Shown here: positions 10,935 through 22,623 of the stretch, in pieces | How the letters are laid out: each line of letters opens with the position of its first letter | How positions within the stretch are numbered: position 1 is the stretch's first letter | Source: Actinocorallia populi | Lineage (GTDB): Bacteria > Actinomycetota > Actinomycetes > Streptosporangiales > Streptosporangiaceae | Assembly (NCBI RefSeq): GCF_002995495.1 | Contig: NZ_PVZV01000011.1 | Span: 124,001-188,000 of the forward strand | DNA: 64,000 nt | Direction: 5' to 3' | The notes under the pieces: generated by a model | Databases searched by the model: none | What the model was told of the DNA's origin: nothing | Seen by the model: the letters and a program-made list of their open reading frames with translations, nothing else | Translations under genes and position numbers: made by a program

Positions 10935-11690
10935 ATGCCCTCGGAAGACGATCACTCTCTGGCCGCCCGACTCGCCGCCGAGGCGGGAGAGGTACTGCTG
11001 AGGCTGCGCGCCGAGCGCGGTTTCGCCGACGGACGCGCCCTGAAGGACGCGGGCGACCAGGCCTCGCACGAGTACCTCATGGCGGCGCTCGCGCAGTACC
11101 GGCCCGATGACGCGGTGCTCAGCGAGGAGGGCAAGGACGACAAGGTCCGCCTGCGCAGCGACCGGGTCTGGATCGTCGACCCCCTCGACGGCACCCGCGA
11201 GTTCAGCGAGGAGGGCCGCAGCGACTGGGCGGTCCACGTCGCGTTGTGGGAGAAGGACCGGCTGACGGCCGGCGCGGTGGCGCTGCCCGCCCAGGGCGTC
11301 ACGCTCTCGACCGGCGAGCCCCCCGCGCCCGCCGAGCGGTCCTCGGACGCCATCCGGATCGTGGTGAGCCGCACCCGGCCCCCGCAGATCGTGCACGACC
11401 TGACCGCGAAGCTGGAGGCCGCCGGGCACCGGGTGGAGCTCGTGCCCATGGGCTCGGCCGGCGCGAAGATCGCCGCGGTGCTCACCGGCGACGTCGACGT
11501 GTACGTCCACGCCGGCGGCCAGTACGAATGGGACTCCGCGGCCCCCGCGGCGGTGGCGCTGGCGGCGGGCGCGCACGCCTCCCGGATCGACGGCTCGCCG
11601 CTGGTGTACAACGAAGAAGACCCCTACCTCCCGGATATCCTGGTCAGCCACCCCTCGCTGGCACAGGTGATCCTGAACGGGCTGAACTGA
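10935..11690 (+). CDS. cysQ: 3'(2'),5'-bisphosphate nucleotidase CysQ
   Basis: 251 residues of the inositol-monophosphatase fold. The metal sites are SEEG (63-66) and DPLDGT (82-87), and the second half has the EWDSAAPAAV motif. CysQ hydrolyses PAP to AMP, removing an inhibitory by-product of PAPS reduction. The family alone would allow inositol phosphatase activity. The cysD gene eight bases downstream makes the PAP role much more likely. Confidence 0.9.
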   Translation: MPSEDDHSLAARLAAEAGEVLLRLRAERGFADGRALKDAGDQASHEYLMAALAQYRPDDAVLSEEGKDDKVRLRSDRVWIVDPLDGTREFSEEGRSDWAVHVALWEKDRLTAGAVALPAQGVTLSTGEPPAPAERSSDAIRIVVSRTRPPQIVHDLTAKLEAAGHRVELVPMGSAGAKIAAVLTGDVDVYVHAGGQYEWDSAAPAAVALAAGAHASRIDGSPLVYNEEDPYLPDILVSHPSLAQVILNGLN

Positions 11691-11698
11691 GGAACCCC

Positions 11699-12613
11699 AT
11701 GCAACGCGCCGACTACTTGATGTCCCAGCTGGACGTGCTCGAAGCCGAGGCCATCCACATCATCCGGGAGGTGGCGGCCGAGTTCGAACGGCCGGTGCTG
11801 CTCTTCTCCGGCGGCAAGGACAGCATCGTGATGCTGCGCCTGGCCGAGAAGGCCTTCGCTCCCGCGCCCATCCCGTTCCCGGTGATGCACGTCGACACCG
11901 GCCACAACTTCGACGAGGTCATCGAATACCGCGACCGCAAGGTGGCCGAGCTCGGCCTGCGCCTGGTGGTGGCCTCCGTGCAGGACGCCATCGACAAGGG
12001 CCAGGTGGTGGAGCAGAAGGGCCGCCGCGCCTCGCGCAACAAGCTGCAGACGGTTCCGCTGCTGAACGCGATCGAGGAGCACGGCTTCACCGCCGCCTTC
12101 GGCGGCGCGCGCCGCGACGAGGAGAAGGCCCGCGCCAAGGAGCGCGTCGTGTCCTTCCGCGACGAGTTCGGCCAGTGGGACCCCAAGAACCAGCGGCCCG
12201 AGCTGTGGAACCTCTACAACACCAAGATCCACCCCGGTGAGCACGTCCGGGTGTTCCCGCTCTCCAACTGGACCGAGCTGGACATCTGGGACTACGTCCG
12301 CCGGGAGGGGATCGAGCTGCCCTCGATCTACTTCGCGCACACCCGCCAGGTGTTCGAGCGGGACGGCATGCTGCTGGCCGACCTGCCCCCGGCCAACCGC
12401 GGCGAGGACGAGCCCGTCTTCGAGGCGATGGTGCGCTACCGGACCGTCGGCGACACCTCCTGCACCGGCGCGGTGAAGTCCGCAGCGGTGTCGCTGGACG
12501 ACGTGATCGAGGAGATCGCGGCGACCCGGATCACCGAGCGCGGCCAGACCCGCGCCGACGACCGGGCCTCCGAGGCAGCCATGGAAGACCGCAAGAAGGA
12601 GGGCTACTTCTGA
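11699..12613 (+). CDS. cysD: Sulfate adenylyltransferase subunit 2 (CysD)
   Basis: The 304-residue PP-loop enzyme, with pyrophosphate-binding SGGKDS at 37-42, forms APS from ATP and sulfate in complex with the CysN GTPase. The family landmarks HVDTGHNFDEV, FGGARRDEEKARAKER and the C-terminal KKEGYF are all present. The ATG at 11699 follows cysQ by eight bases. Its stop overlaps the cysN start (TGATG), typical of subunits made in equal amounts. Confidence 0.97.
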   Translation: MQRADYLMSQLDVLEAEAIHIIREVAAEFERPVLLFSGGKDSIVMLRLAEKAFAPAPIPFPVMHVDTGHNFDEVIEYRDRKVAELGLRLVVASVQDAIDKGQVVEQKGRRASRNKLQTVPLLNAIEEHGFTAAFGGARRDEEKARAKERVVSFRDEFGQWDPKNQRPELWNLYNTKIHPGEHVRVFPLSNWTELDIWDYVRREGIELPSIYFAHTRQVFERDGMLLADLPPANRGEDEPVFEAMVRYRTVGDTSCTGAVKSAAVSLDDVIEEIAATRITERGQTRADDRASEAAMEDRKKEGYF

Positions 12614-13893
12614 TGGCCGCCCCGCGTATGGACATCCTGCGTTTCGCCACCGCCGGCTCGGTCGACGACGGCAAGTCGACCCTCATCGGACGGCTGCTGT
12701 ACGACTCGAAGTCCATCTTCGAGGACCAGCTGGAGTCGGTGGAGCGCACCTCCGTCGACCGCGGCGAGGAGTACACCAACCTCGCTCTGCTCACCGACGG
12801 CCTGCGCGCCGAGCGCGAGCAGGGCATCACCATCGACGTGGCGTACCGTTACTTCGCGACGCCGCGCCGCAAGTTCATCATCGCCGACACCCCCGGGCAC
12901 ATCCAGTACACCCGGAACATGGTGACCGGCGCCTCGACCGCCGACCTGGCGATCATCCTGGTCGACGCCCGCAAGGGCATCCAGGAGCAGTCGCGCCGGC
13001 ACGCGTTCCTCACCACGCTGCTGCAGGTGCCGCACCTGGTCGTCGCGGTCAACAAGATGGACCTGGTCGACTACTCCGAGACGGTCTTCAACGAGATCGT
13101 CGACGAGTTCACCTCGTTCGCCACCAAGCTGTCGATCGGCGACCTGACCTTCATCCCGGTGTCGGCGCTGCACGGCGACAACGTGGTGGAGCGCTCGATG
13201 AACATGCCGTGGTACGACGGCAGCAGCCTGCTGCACCACCTCGAGAACGTGCACATCGCCTCCGACCGCAACCTCATCGACGTGCGGTTCCCGGTGCAGT
13301 GCGTCATCCGCCCGCACAAGTCGACGGACCCGGCCCTGCACGACTACCGCGGGTACGCCGGCCAGGTCGCGGGCGGCGTGCTCAAGCCCGGCGACGAGGT
13401 CATGCACCTGCCGTCCGGCCTGACCAGCACCATCACCCACATCGAGAGCCCGAGCGGGCCGGTGGACGAGGCCTACCCCCCGATGTCGGTCACCATCCGC
13501 CTGGCGGACGAGATCGACATCTCCCGGGGCGACATGATCTGCCGGCCGAACAACCAGCCGCAGGCCGCCCAGGACCTCGACGCGATGATCTGCTGGATGG
13601 ACGACGTCAAGGCGCTGACGCCGCGCACGAAGCTGACGCTCAAGCACACCACGCGCACCGTCAAGGCGATGGTGAAGGACCTCCAGTACCGGCTGGACGT
13701 CAACACCCTGCACCGCGACGACACGGCCGACAACCTGCGGCTCAACGAGATCGGCCGGGTGACCCTGCGGGTGACCCAGCCGCTGTTCGTCGACGACTAC
13801 GGCCGCAACCGGCTCACCGGCGGCTTCATCCTCATCGACGAGGCCACCAACGCCACGGTCGCGGCGGGCATGATCTCCAACCCGCTGCGCTGA
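12613..13893 (+). CDS. cysN: Sulfate adenylyltransferase subunit 1, GTPase (CysN)
   Basis: The 426-residue EF-Tu-like GTPase drives APS synthesis by CysD. GTP-binding motifs are GSVDDGKS (15-22), DTPGH (92-96) and NKMD (147-150). The switch I region EREQGITID is intact. Two beta-barrel domains follow. Unlike some actinobacterial CysN proteins it has no fused C-terminal APS kinase. That activity is on the separate convergent gene. Confidence 0.97.
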   Translation: MAAPRMDILRFATAGSVDDGKSTLIGRLLYDSKSIFEDQLESVERTSVDRGEEYTNLALLTDGLRAEREQGITIDVAYRYFATPRRKFIIADTPGHIQYTRNMVTGASTADLAIILVDARKGIQEQSRRHAFLTTLLQVPHLVVAVNKMDLVDYSETVFNEIVDEFTSFATKLSIGDLTFIPVSALHGDNVVERSMNMPWYDGSSLLHHLENVHIASDRNLIDVRFPVQCVIRPHKSTDPALHDYRGYAGQVAGGVLKPGDEVMHLPSGLTSTITHIESPSGPVDEAYPPMSVTIRLADEIDISRGDMICRPNNQPQAAQDLDAMICWMDDVKALTPRTKLTLKHTTRTVKAMVKDLQYRLDVNTLHRDDTADNLRLNEIGRVTLRVTQPLFVDDYGRNRLTGGFILIDEATNATVAAGMISNPLR

Positions 13894-13910
13894 TCCGGCA
13901 CCGCGACGAC

Positions 13911-13940
13911 GAACGGGCCTCCCCTCGGGGAGGCCCGTTC
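13911..13940. terminator. Bidirectional terminator between cysN and the TauE/SafE gene
   Basis: A perfect 14-base inverted repeat, GAACGGGCCTCCCC (13911-13924) and GGGGAGGCCCGTTC (13927-13940), sits between two convergent genes and is followed by TGCTGT. Confidence 0.85.
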
Positions 13941-13977
13941 TGCTGTGCCCTGTTACGGGGGCGCGGGTGACGGCGGG

Positions 13978-14925
13978 TCAGGCGCCGGTGTCGGCGGTCT
14001 CGGTGTCCCTGGCGCGGTTGCGCAGCAGCACCCAGCTGAGCACGGCGACGACGATGAGGGCCAGCAGCGTCCAGGCCAGGATGACGGTCGGGACGCCGAA
14101 CAGCTTCAGGGCCGAGGCCAGCAGCACCACGGCCAGCGCGCGCCGGATGAGCTGCCCGGGGGCGCGGGAGGAGATCCGGGCGCCGATGTAGACGCCGGGG
14201 ATGGAGCCGACCAGCAGGGCCGCGGTCACCGACAGCTGGAAGTCGCCGAAGAGGATGTGTCCGAGCGCCGCGGCGATGACCAGCGGCACGGCCTGGAAGA
14301 GGTCGGTGCCCACCAGCTGGTTGGCCTTGAGCATCGGGTAGAGCGCCAGCAGCGCCACGATGATGAGCGAGCCGGAGCCCACCGAGGTGATGCCGACGAT
14401 CACGCCGCCGACGACGCCGGTGAGGACGGTCGGCAGGGGCTTGACCTTGAGCTCGGGCGGCGCCTGGGAGGCGGGGGAGCCGGGCTCGGCGGTGACCCGC
14501 TCGTCCTTCGACCGGTCCTGTGCCTTGTCGCGGATGGCCTGGTACATCCGGAAGATGAGCCCGGCCGCGGCGATGAGCAGCGCCACGCCCATGGCCTTCT
14601 CCAGGAAGTGCTGGGTGGACTGGCCGTCGGGCAGCACGCGCGTGACGATCAGCACCCCGCAGAAGGCGGAGGGGATCGAGCCGACGCACAGCCAGCCGAC
14701 CAGTTTCAGGTTCACCGTCCCGCGCCTGAGATGCACGAAGCTGCCGATCGGCTTCATCACCGCCGAGGCCACCAGGTCACTGGAGATGGCGGTGATCGCG
14801 GGAACGCCGAAGAACGTCATGAGCATCGGGGTCATCAGCGCCCCGCCGCCCATACCGGTCAGCCCGACGACGATGGCCACCAGAAAGGACCCGAAGGCCA
14901 TCCATACGTCAAAGTCAAAGTGCAT
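13978..14925 (-). CDS. TauE/SafE-family membrane permease
   Basis: 315 residues and about eight hydrophobic helices in two repeats, beginning GLTGMGGGALMTP and GITSVGSGSLIIV, the paired signatures of the TauE/SafE family. A charged cytoplasmic loop (about 130-160) separates the halves. Family members move sulfite, sulfoacetate, sulfate or thiosulfate. Beside the sulfate-activation genes, sulfate uptake or sulfite export is the reasonable inference, and direction cannot be told. It follows the APS kinase gene on the same strand after 66 bases. That AT-rich gap contains a GGAA-N3-TTCC palindrome (14949-14959), a possible operator. Confidence 0.88.
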   Translation of the reverse strand: MHFDFDVWMAFGSFLVAIVVGLTGMGGGALMTPMLMTFFGVPAITAISSDLVASAVMKPIGSFVHLRRGTVNLKLVGWLCVGSIPSAFCGVLIVTRVLPDGQSTQHFLEKAMGVALLIAAAGLIFRMYQAIRDKAQDRSKDERVTAEPGSPASQAPPELKVKPLPTVLTGVVGGVIVGITSVGSGSLIIVALLALYPMLKANQLVGTDLFQAVPLVIAAALGHILFGDFQLSVTAALLVGSIPGVYIGARISSRAPGQLIRRALAVVLLASALKLFGVPTVILAWTLLALIVVAVLSWVLLRNRARDTETADTGA

Positions 14926-14991
14926 CGGTATATCCCACAGAAATAATAGGAAATATTCCGTAACACTCTACCGGGCCGCCGTCACGCGCGT

Positions 14992-16464
14992 TTACCTGAC
15001 CCAACCACCGGCCGTCAGGAGCTTGAGCACCGCCTCGACCGCCTCTCCGGTGGACAGGCCGGTGGTGTCGAGCACCAGATCGGCGTCCTCGGGAGCCTCG
15101 TACGGGTCGGAGATGCCGGTGAACTCCGGGATCAGCCCGGCGCGCGCCTTGGCGTACAGGCCCTTGCGGTCCCGGCGCTCGCACTCCTCCAGCGGCGTGG
15201 CCACGTGCACGAGGACGAAGTCGCCGACCGCCTCGACCATCCGGCGCACCTCGGCGCGGGTGGCGGCGTACGGCGCGATCGGCGCGCAGATCGCCAGCCC
15301 GCCGTGCCGGGTGATCTCGGCGGCCACGTAGCCGATCCGGCGGATGTTGAGGTCGCGGTCGGACTTGGAGAACGTCAGGCCGGAGGAGAGCATCTGGCGC
15401 ACCACGTCGCCGTCCAGCAGCGAGACCGTGCGCCCGCCGTTCTCCACCAGGGCGTCGGCCAGGCCGCGGGCCACGGTGGACTTGCCCGACCCCGAAAGGC
15501 CGGTGAAGAAGACGGTGACGCCCCGCTCGTGCCGCGGCGGGCGGGCCCGGCGCAGCTCGACGGCGACCGCGGGCGGGGTGAACCACTCGGGGATCGGCGC
15601 GCCCTGGTCGAGCAGCTCGCCGAGCTCCTCGGGCGACAGCTCGGCCCGTACGTGGTCCTCCTCGATCCGGGCGACCGGCCGCCAGACCTCCACGTCCAGG
15701 TCGTAGGCCCACGGCTCGGGGGCCACGACCGCCAGCGGCGCCTCGCCCGACAGGGGGACGGAGGTGAGCAGGTGGGTGGCGCCGTAGGCGGCGGCCACGT
15801 GGGCGCGCAGCTCCGGCTCGCGCCCGCCGGGGCGCGGGGCGAGGTTCACCGGCACGACGCGCGAACCCTCCGGCAGGTCCTTGGCCACCGCCAGCAGGGC
15901 GCGGACGAGCTCCTGCTCGTGCGCGCCCGAGAGCAGGGCCAGCACCAGCGCCGGGGCGCCGAGCCGCTCGGCCTCCTGGCGCAGCTGCCCCAGCTGCTTG
16001 CGGTGCAGCGGCTCGCGGGTGGCCACGGCCAGCAGCCGCCCGTCCCGGCCCGGCGTGATCTCCAGCTCGGCGGGAGTGCGCCGCAGCCGGTGGAAGGCGC
16101 CGTAGGCGGGACGGCGCAGCGGGGTCAGGGGGCCGGCCAGCCGCACGCGCCCCTCGGGCAGGCTCGCGTCCCGCCAGGCCTCGGTGACCCGCAGGACCGC
16201 CAGCGGCACGCCTTCGGGGTCCTGCAGGATCAGCCGCGGCTCCCCGGCGAGCTCGTCGGGGGCGGACAGCAGCACCGGCGACGGCCACGGCGTGCCGTCG
16301 GCGAGTCTGCCGCCCGCCACCACGGCGGCGGTGTCCAGTGAGCCGAGGAAACCGCTCAGCGGGCGGAAGGCGCCCGCCAGCAGCAGTTCCAGGTCGGCGA
16401 GTTCCGTCGGGTCGGGGGTCCACGACTTCAGGCCGTGGAGTTCTTCGGGCAGTCCAGCGCTCAC
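14992..16464 (-). CDS. cysC: APS kinase with N-terminal degenerate ATP-sulfurylase domain
   Basis: 490 residues. The C-terminal part (about 312-490) is a complete APS kinase that phosphorylates APS to PAPS: Walker A GLSGSGKST (322-330), DGD (351-353), DRDLNIRRIGYV and the GISDPYE lid. Residues 1-300 look like an ATP sulfurylase, with a PUA-like start and FRPLSGFLG, but the catalytic sites are lost. The canonical RNPxHxxH reads REPLHRKQ (150-157), and the GRDHA loop is replaced around 235-240. Sulfate activation is supplied by cysDN nearby. The kinase is therefore probably the only working half, and the front domain may be structural or regulatory. Confidence 0.92.
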   Translation of the reverse strand: MSAGLPEELHGLKSWTPDPTELADLELLLAGAFRPLSGFLGSLDTAAVVAGGRLADGTPWPSPVLLSAPDELAGEPRLILQDPEGVPLAVLRVTEAWRDASLPEGRVRLAGPLTPLRRPAYGAFHRLRRTPAELEITPGRDGRLLAVATREPLHRKQLGQLRQEAERLGAPALVLALLSGAHEQELVRALLAVAKDLPEGSRVVPVNLAPRPGGREPELRAHVAAAYGATHLLTSVPLSGEAPLAVVAPEPWAYDLDVEVWRPVARIEEDHVRAELSPEELGELLDQGAPIPEWFTPPAVAVELRRARPPRHERGVTVFFTGLSGSGKSTVARGLADALVENGGRTVSLLDGDVVRQMLSSGLTFSKSDRDLNIRRIGYVAAEITRHGGLAICAPIAPYAATRAEVRRMVEAVGDFVLVHVATPLEECERRDRKGLYAKARAGLIPEFTGISDPYEAPEDADLVLDTTGLSTGEAVEAVLKLLTAGGWVR

Positions 16465-16534
16465 CGGGCCACGGTACCGCCCGCCGCGCGCTCCCGGGAT
16501 GTCCCCGCGGCCACAACGGCCTCGGCCGGTCCCC

Positions 16535-17242
16535 TCAGAGGATGCGGGCGAAGCGGTTCTCGGGTTTGCGGATGACCAGGACGAGTTCGCTGTGGTCGGC
16601 GGTGAGGCGGCCGCCGCTCAGGGTGGACAGCAGCCGGGCGAGGGCGGCGACGCCGCCGCCGCAGCCGGACTCGGTGTGGGCCTCGGCGATCACCAGGCCG
16701 CGCTGCAGGCACCAGTTGCGCATGCCCTCCAGGGAGGTGATCGGCTCGAAGACGTTCGGCTGGGTGTCGCGGACGTCCTCGCCCAGCAGCCCGCGCAGCC
16801 GGCGCGGGAGCGTGCGGCGGATCAGCCCGTAGGCGGTGTCGCGGTCGGTGAAGCGCACCAGCAGCAGCCCACCGGGCTTGAGGGCGGCGATCATCCGGTC
16901 CAGCACGAGTTCGGCGTGGGTGATGCGCTCGATCAGCGAGTCGGCGTGCACCACGTCGTAGGAGCGCGGGGGGAGCGGGGCGTTGCGCAGGTCGCCCAGG
17001 TGGAAGGTGTCCAGATCGGAGCGGTCCGCGGTGCGCGCCCGCAGGGCCGGGGTGTCGAGGTCGATTCCCGTGACGTGCCGGTCGAGGCCGGCGGGAAGCG
17101 GCAGGCCTGACCCCCGGCCGCACCCGGCCTCGAGGATGTGGACCCTGCGCAGTCCCTTGTCCTGTACGTGCAGCGTGACCCGCTCGGCGAAGAGGTCGTC
17201 CTCCACGACGACCGCGCGGTCCCTTACAGAAAGCTCGGTCAT
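16535..17242 (-). CDS. Class I SAM-dependent methyltransferase
   Basis: 235 residues with a Rossmann methyltransferase core: motif I LEAGCGRGSGLPLP, acidic loop TGIDLD, then YDVVHADSLIERI and LKPGGLLLVRF. The substrate is not recognisable. It resembles the small-molecule or quinone-type methyltransferases grouped as family 11. The ATG at 17242 begins MTELSVRDR. It is divergent from mfd across 181 bases and on the same strand as the APS kinase gene, 70 bases upstream of it. No sulfur role should be assumed from that alone. Confidence 0.85.
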   Translation of the reverse strand: MTELSVRDRAVVVEDDLFAERVTLHVQDKGLRRVHILEAGCGRGSGLPLPAGLDRHVTGIDLDTPALRARTADRSDLDTFHLGDLRNAPLPPRSYDVVHADSLIERITHAELVLDRMIAALKPGGLLLVRFTDRDTAYGLIRRTLPRRLRGLLGEDVRDTQPNVFEPITSLEGMRNWCLQRGLVIAEAHTESGCGGGVAALARLLSTLSGGRLTADHSELVLVIRKPENRFARIL

Positions 17243-17423
17243 GGTTTCGCAGCGTAGTGAAAGACGGCGCGTCCGTCCGGTATTTGCTCTTTCTTGAAGG
17301 GATCCTTGACCCGGCCTCAGGGTGCGGGTACGCGTAGGCTGGGAGGCGATCCCGGACGCCTGGCGTTCCGGGGGTTTCGGGCTGCGCGGACGCGCGCCGC
17401 CACCGTCTGTCACAAGGTCGATG

Positions 17424-20906
<3,483 letters not shown>

Positions 20907-20935
20907 CCGACCGCGGCGAAGCCAGGACCGGACCC

Positions 20936-20981
20936 CCGGTCCCGGATGCCCGGGGGTCGCCTCCCGGACATCCGGGACCGG
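20936..20981 (+). terminator. Terminator hairpin after mfd
   Basis: Perfect 13-base arms, CCGGTCCCGGATG (20936-20948) and CATCCGGGACCGG (20969-20981). A further CCCGG.../CTCCCGG pairing is possible inside the loop. Confidence 0.75.
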
Positions 20982-21025
20982 CCGGGGACGCCTCGGGGAT
21001 GGACAGGATCAGTAAGGTGTGACGG

Positions 21026-21628
21026 GTGAGACGACAGATCCTCGTCGCGGTGGTGCTCGCGCTCGGCGCGACGGCCTGCGGAGACCAGACGCGCATGGGC
21101 GCGGCCGCCACCTTCGGCGACGCGCCGCGCATCAGCGAGGCGGAGCTGAGCACCGCCGTCACCGAGTGGCGGGACTCCTACCGGGAGAACCCGCTGCCGG
21201 CCCAGCAGCTCACGCTGGCCGACCCGGAGTCGACGCCGCGCAGCGTGCTCAGCCGGCTGATCGCCATCCGGGTCAGCGAGCAGGCGGCGGAGGACCGCGG
21301 CATCGAGGTCTCCTCCGCGCAGGTGGACGACTTCGTCAGCCAGGTCACCCGGGACGGGGGCGATGAGCTCTTCGGCGTCTTCACGATGTCCTACGGCATC
21401 CCGCCGAGCCACGGGCGCGAGTTCGCGCGGATGATCGTCATCAACAACAAGCTCGCCACCGGCGCGCCCTCGGACGCCGCGGCCAACGAGCAGGTGCACC
21501 AGGCGCTGACGCAGACGGCGCAGGCCATGGGCATCCAGGTCAACCCGCGCTACGGCTCGGGTTACGACGACGGCCTCCTGCAGCCTCCGGTGACCCGCCT
21601 GTCGACCCGGGAGAGCGGGACGGCATGA
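21026..21628 (+). CDS. Putative SurA N-terminal-like lipoprotein
   Basis: 200 residues. An N-terminal Arg-Arg and hydrophobic stretch end in a loose lipobox (GATAC, Cys18), so export and lipid anchoring are likely. The body resembles the helical SurA N-terminal (chaperone) region without a peptidyl-prolyl isomerase domain. Members of this group between mfd and mazG in actinomycetes are usually uncharacterised. The GTG at 21026 is used as start. The last four bases overlap the mazG start, so the two are coupled, although one product is outside the membrane and the other cytoplasmic. Confidence 0.8.
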   Translation: MRRQILVAVVLALGATACGDQTRMGAAATFGDAPRISEAELSTAVTEWRDSYRENPLPAQQLTLADPESTPRSVLSRLIAIRVSEQAAEDRGIEVSSAQVDDFVSQVTRDGGDELFGVFTMSYGIPPSHGREFARMIVINNKLATGAPSDAAANEQVHQALTQTAQAMGIQVNPRYGSGYDDGLLQPPVTRLSTRESGTA

Positions 21629-22530
21629 GCCTGGTCCTGCTGAGCACCACCCACCGGGTGGCGCCGGGGCTGCTCACCTGGCGGGCATGGCGCGCGCTCC
21701 AGGACTGCCGGGTGCTCACCTCGACCGCCGACCATCCGCAGCTGCCGTACCTGCGGGAGGCGGGCGTGGCGGTGGAGACGGTGGAGCCGGACGCCCGCGC
21801 GGTGGTCGGCGCCGCCCGGAGCCGGGACGTGGTCTGGCTGGCCGCCCCGGACGGCGACGCGGACCTCACCGCCCGGATCGGCGAGCTCGTCGTCGAGGAC
21901 CCGCTGGACGTCGAGATCGTGCACGGCTCCTACGACCTTCCCGGGGCACGGCTGCTGGACGTCGTGGCGGTGATGGAGCGCCTGCGCCGCGAGTGCCCGT
22001 GGGACCGCGAGCAGACCCACCAGTCGCTCATCCCGTACCTGGTGGAGGAGACCTACGAGACCGCCGACGCGGTCGAGTCGGGCGATTTCGCGGCACTTCG
22101 GGAGGAGCTGGGCGACGTGCTCATGCAGGTCGCCTTCCACTCGGTGGTCGCCGCCGAGCGCGGCGCGGACGGCTTCACCATCGACGACGTGGCCGCGGGC
22201 ATCGTCGACAAGCTCATCCGCCGCCACCCCCACGTGTTCGCCGAGGTCGACGTCTCCGGCGCGGCCGAGGTCGAGGTGAACTGGGACGCCATCAAGAAGG
22301 CGGAGAAGGGCGACCGCCCCCTCCTGGCGGGCGTCCCCTCCTCCCAGCCGGCCCTCCTGGAGGCCGCGCAGCTCGTCCGCAGGGCCCGCAAGGGCGGTGT
22401 CCCGGAGGAGCTGTTCGCCGACTACGCGGCCCGCACGTCCCCGGCGGAGGCGGCCGAGCGCGAACTCCGTGCTTGGTCCTCCCGATTCCGGGCAAAAGTG
22501 GAGGAATGGGAGAGCCAGTACCGAGGATGA
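21625..22530 (+). CDS. mazG: Nucleoside triphosphate pyrophosphohydrolase MazG
   Basis: 301 residues. The catalytic MazG domain holds ECPWD (123-127), EETYE (141-145) and EELGD (160-164), the Mg-binding acidic motifs that hydrolyse NTPs to NMP and pyrophosphate. The first 100 residues look like a worn tetrapyrrole-methylase-type domain, as in other actinobacterial MazG proteins. Start ATG 21625 lies within the stop of the preceding gene. The family cleans oxidised or excess nucleotides. Confidence 0.95.
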   Translation: MSLVLLSTTHRVAPGLLTWRAWRALQDCRVLTSTADHPQLPYLREAGVAVETVEPDARAVVGAARSRDVVWLAAPDGDADLTARIGELVVEDPLDVEIVHGSYDLPGARLLDVVAVMERLRRECPWDREQTHQSLIPYLVEETYETADAVESGDFAALREELGDVLMQVAFHSVVAAERGADGFTIDDVAAGIVDKLIRRHPHVFAEVDVSGAAEVEVNWDAIKKAEKGDRPLLAGVPSSQPALLEAAQLVRRARKGGVPEELFADYAARTSPAEAAERELRAWSSRFRAKVEEWESQYRG

Positions 22531-22623
22531 CCCCTGGACGGGGCCCGACACGGGACCTCACCAGACGGACATCACCGGGTACTGGACTATTTCGTCTTCG
22601 GAACAGGCCTTAGGGTGTGCCGC

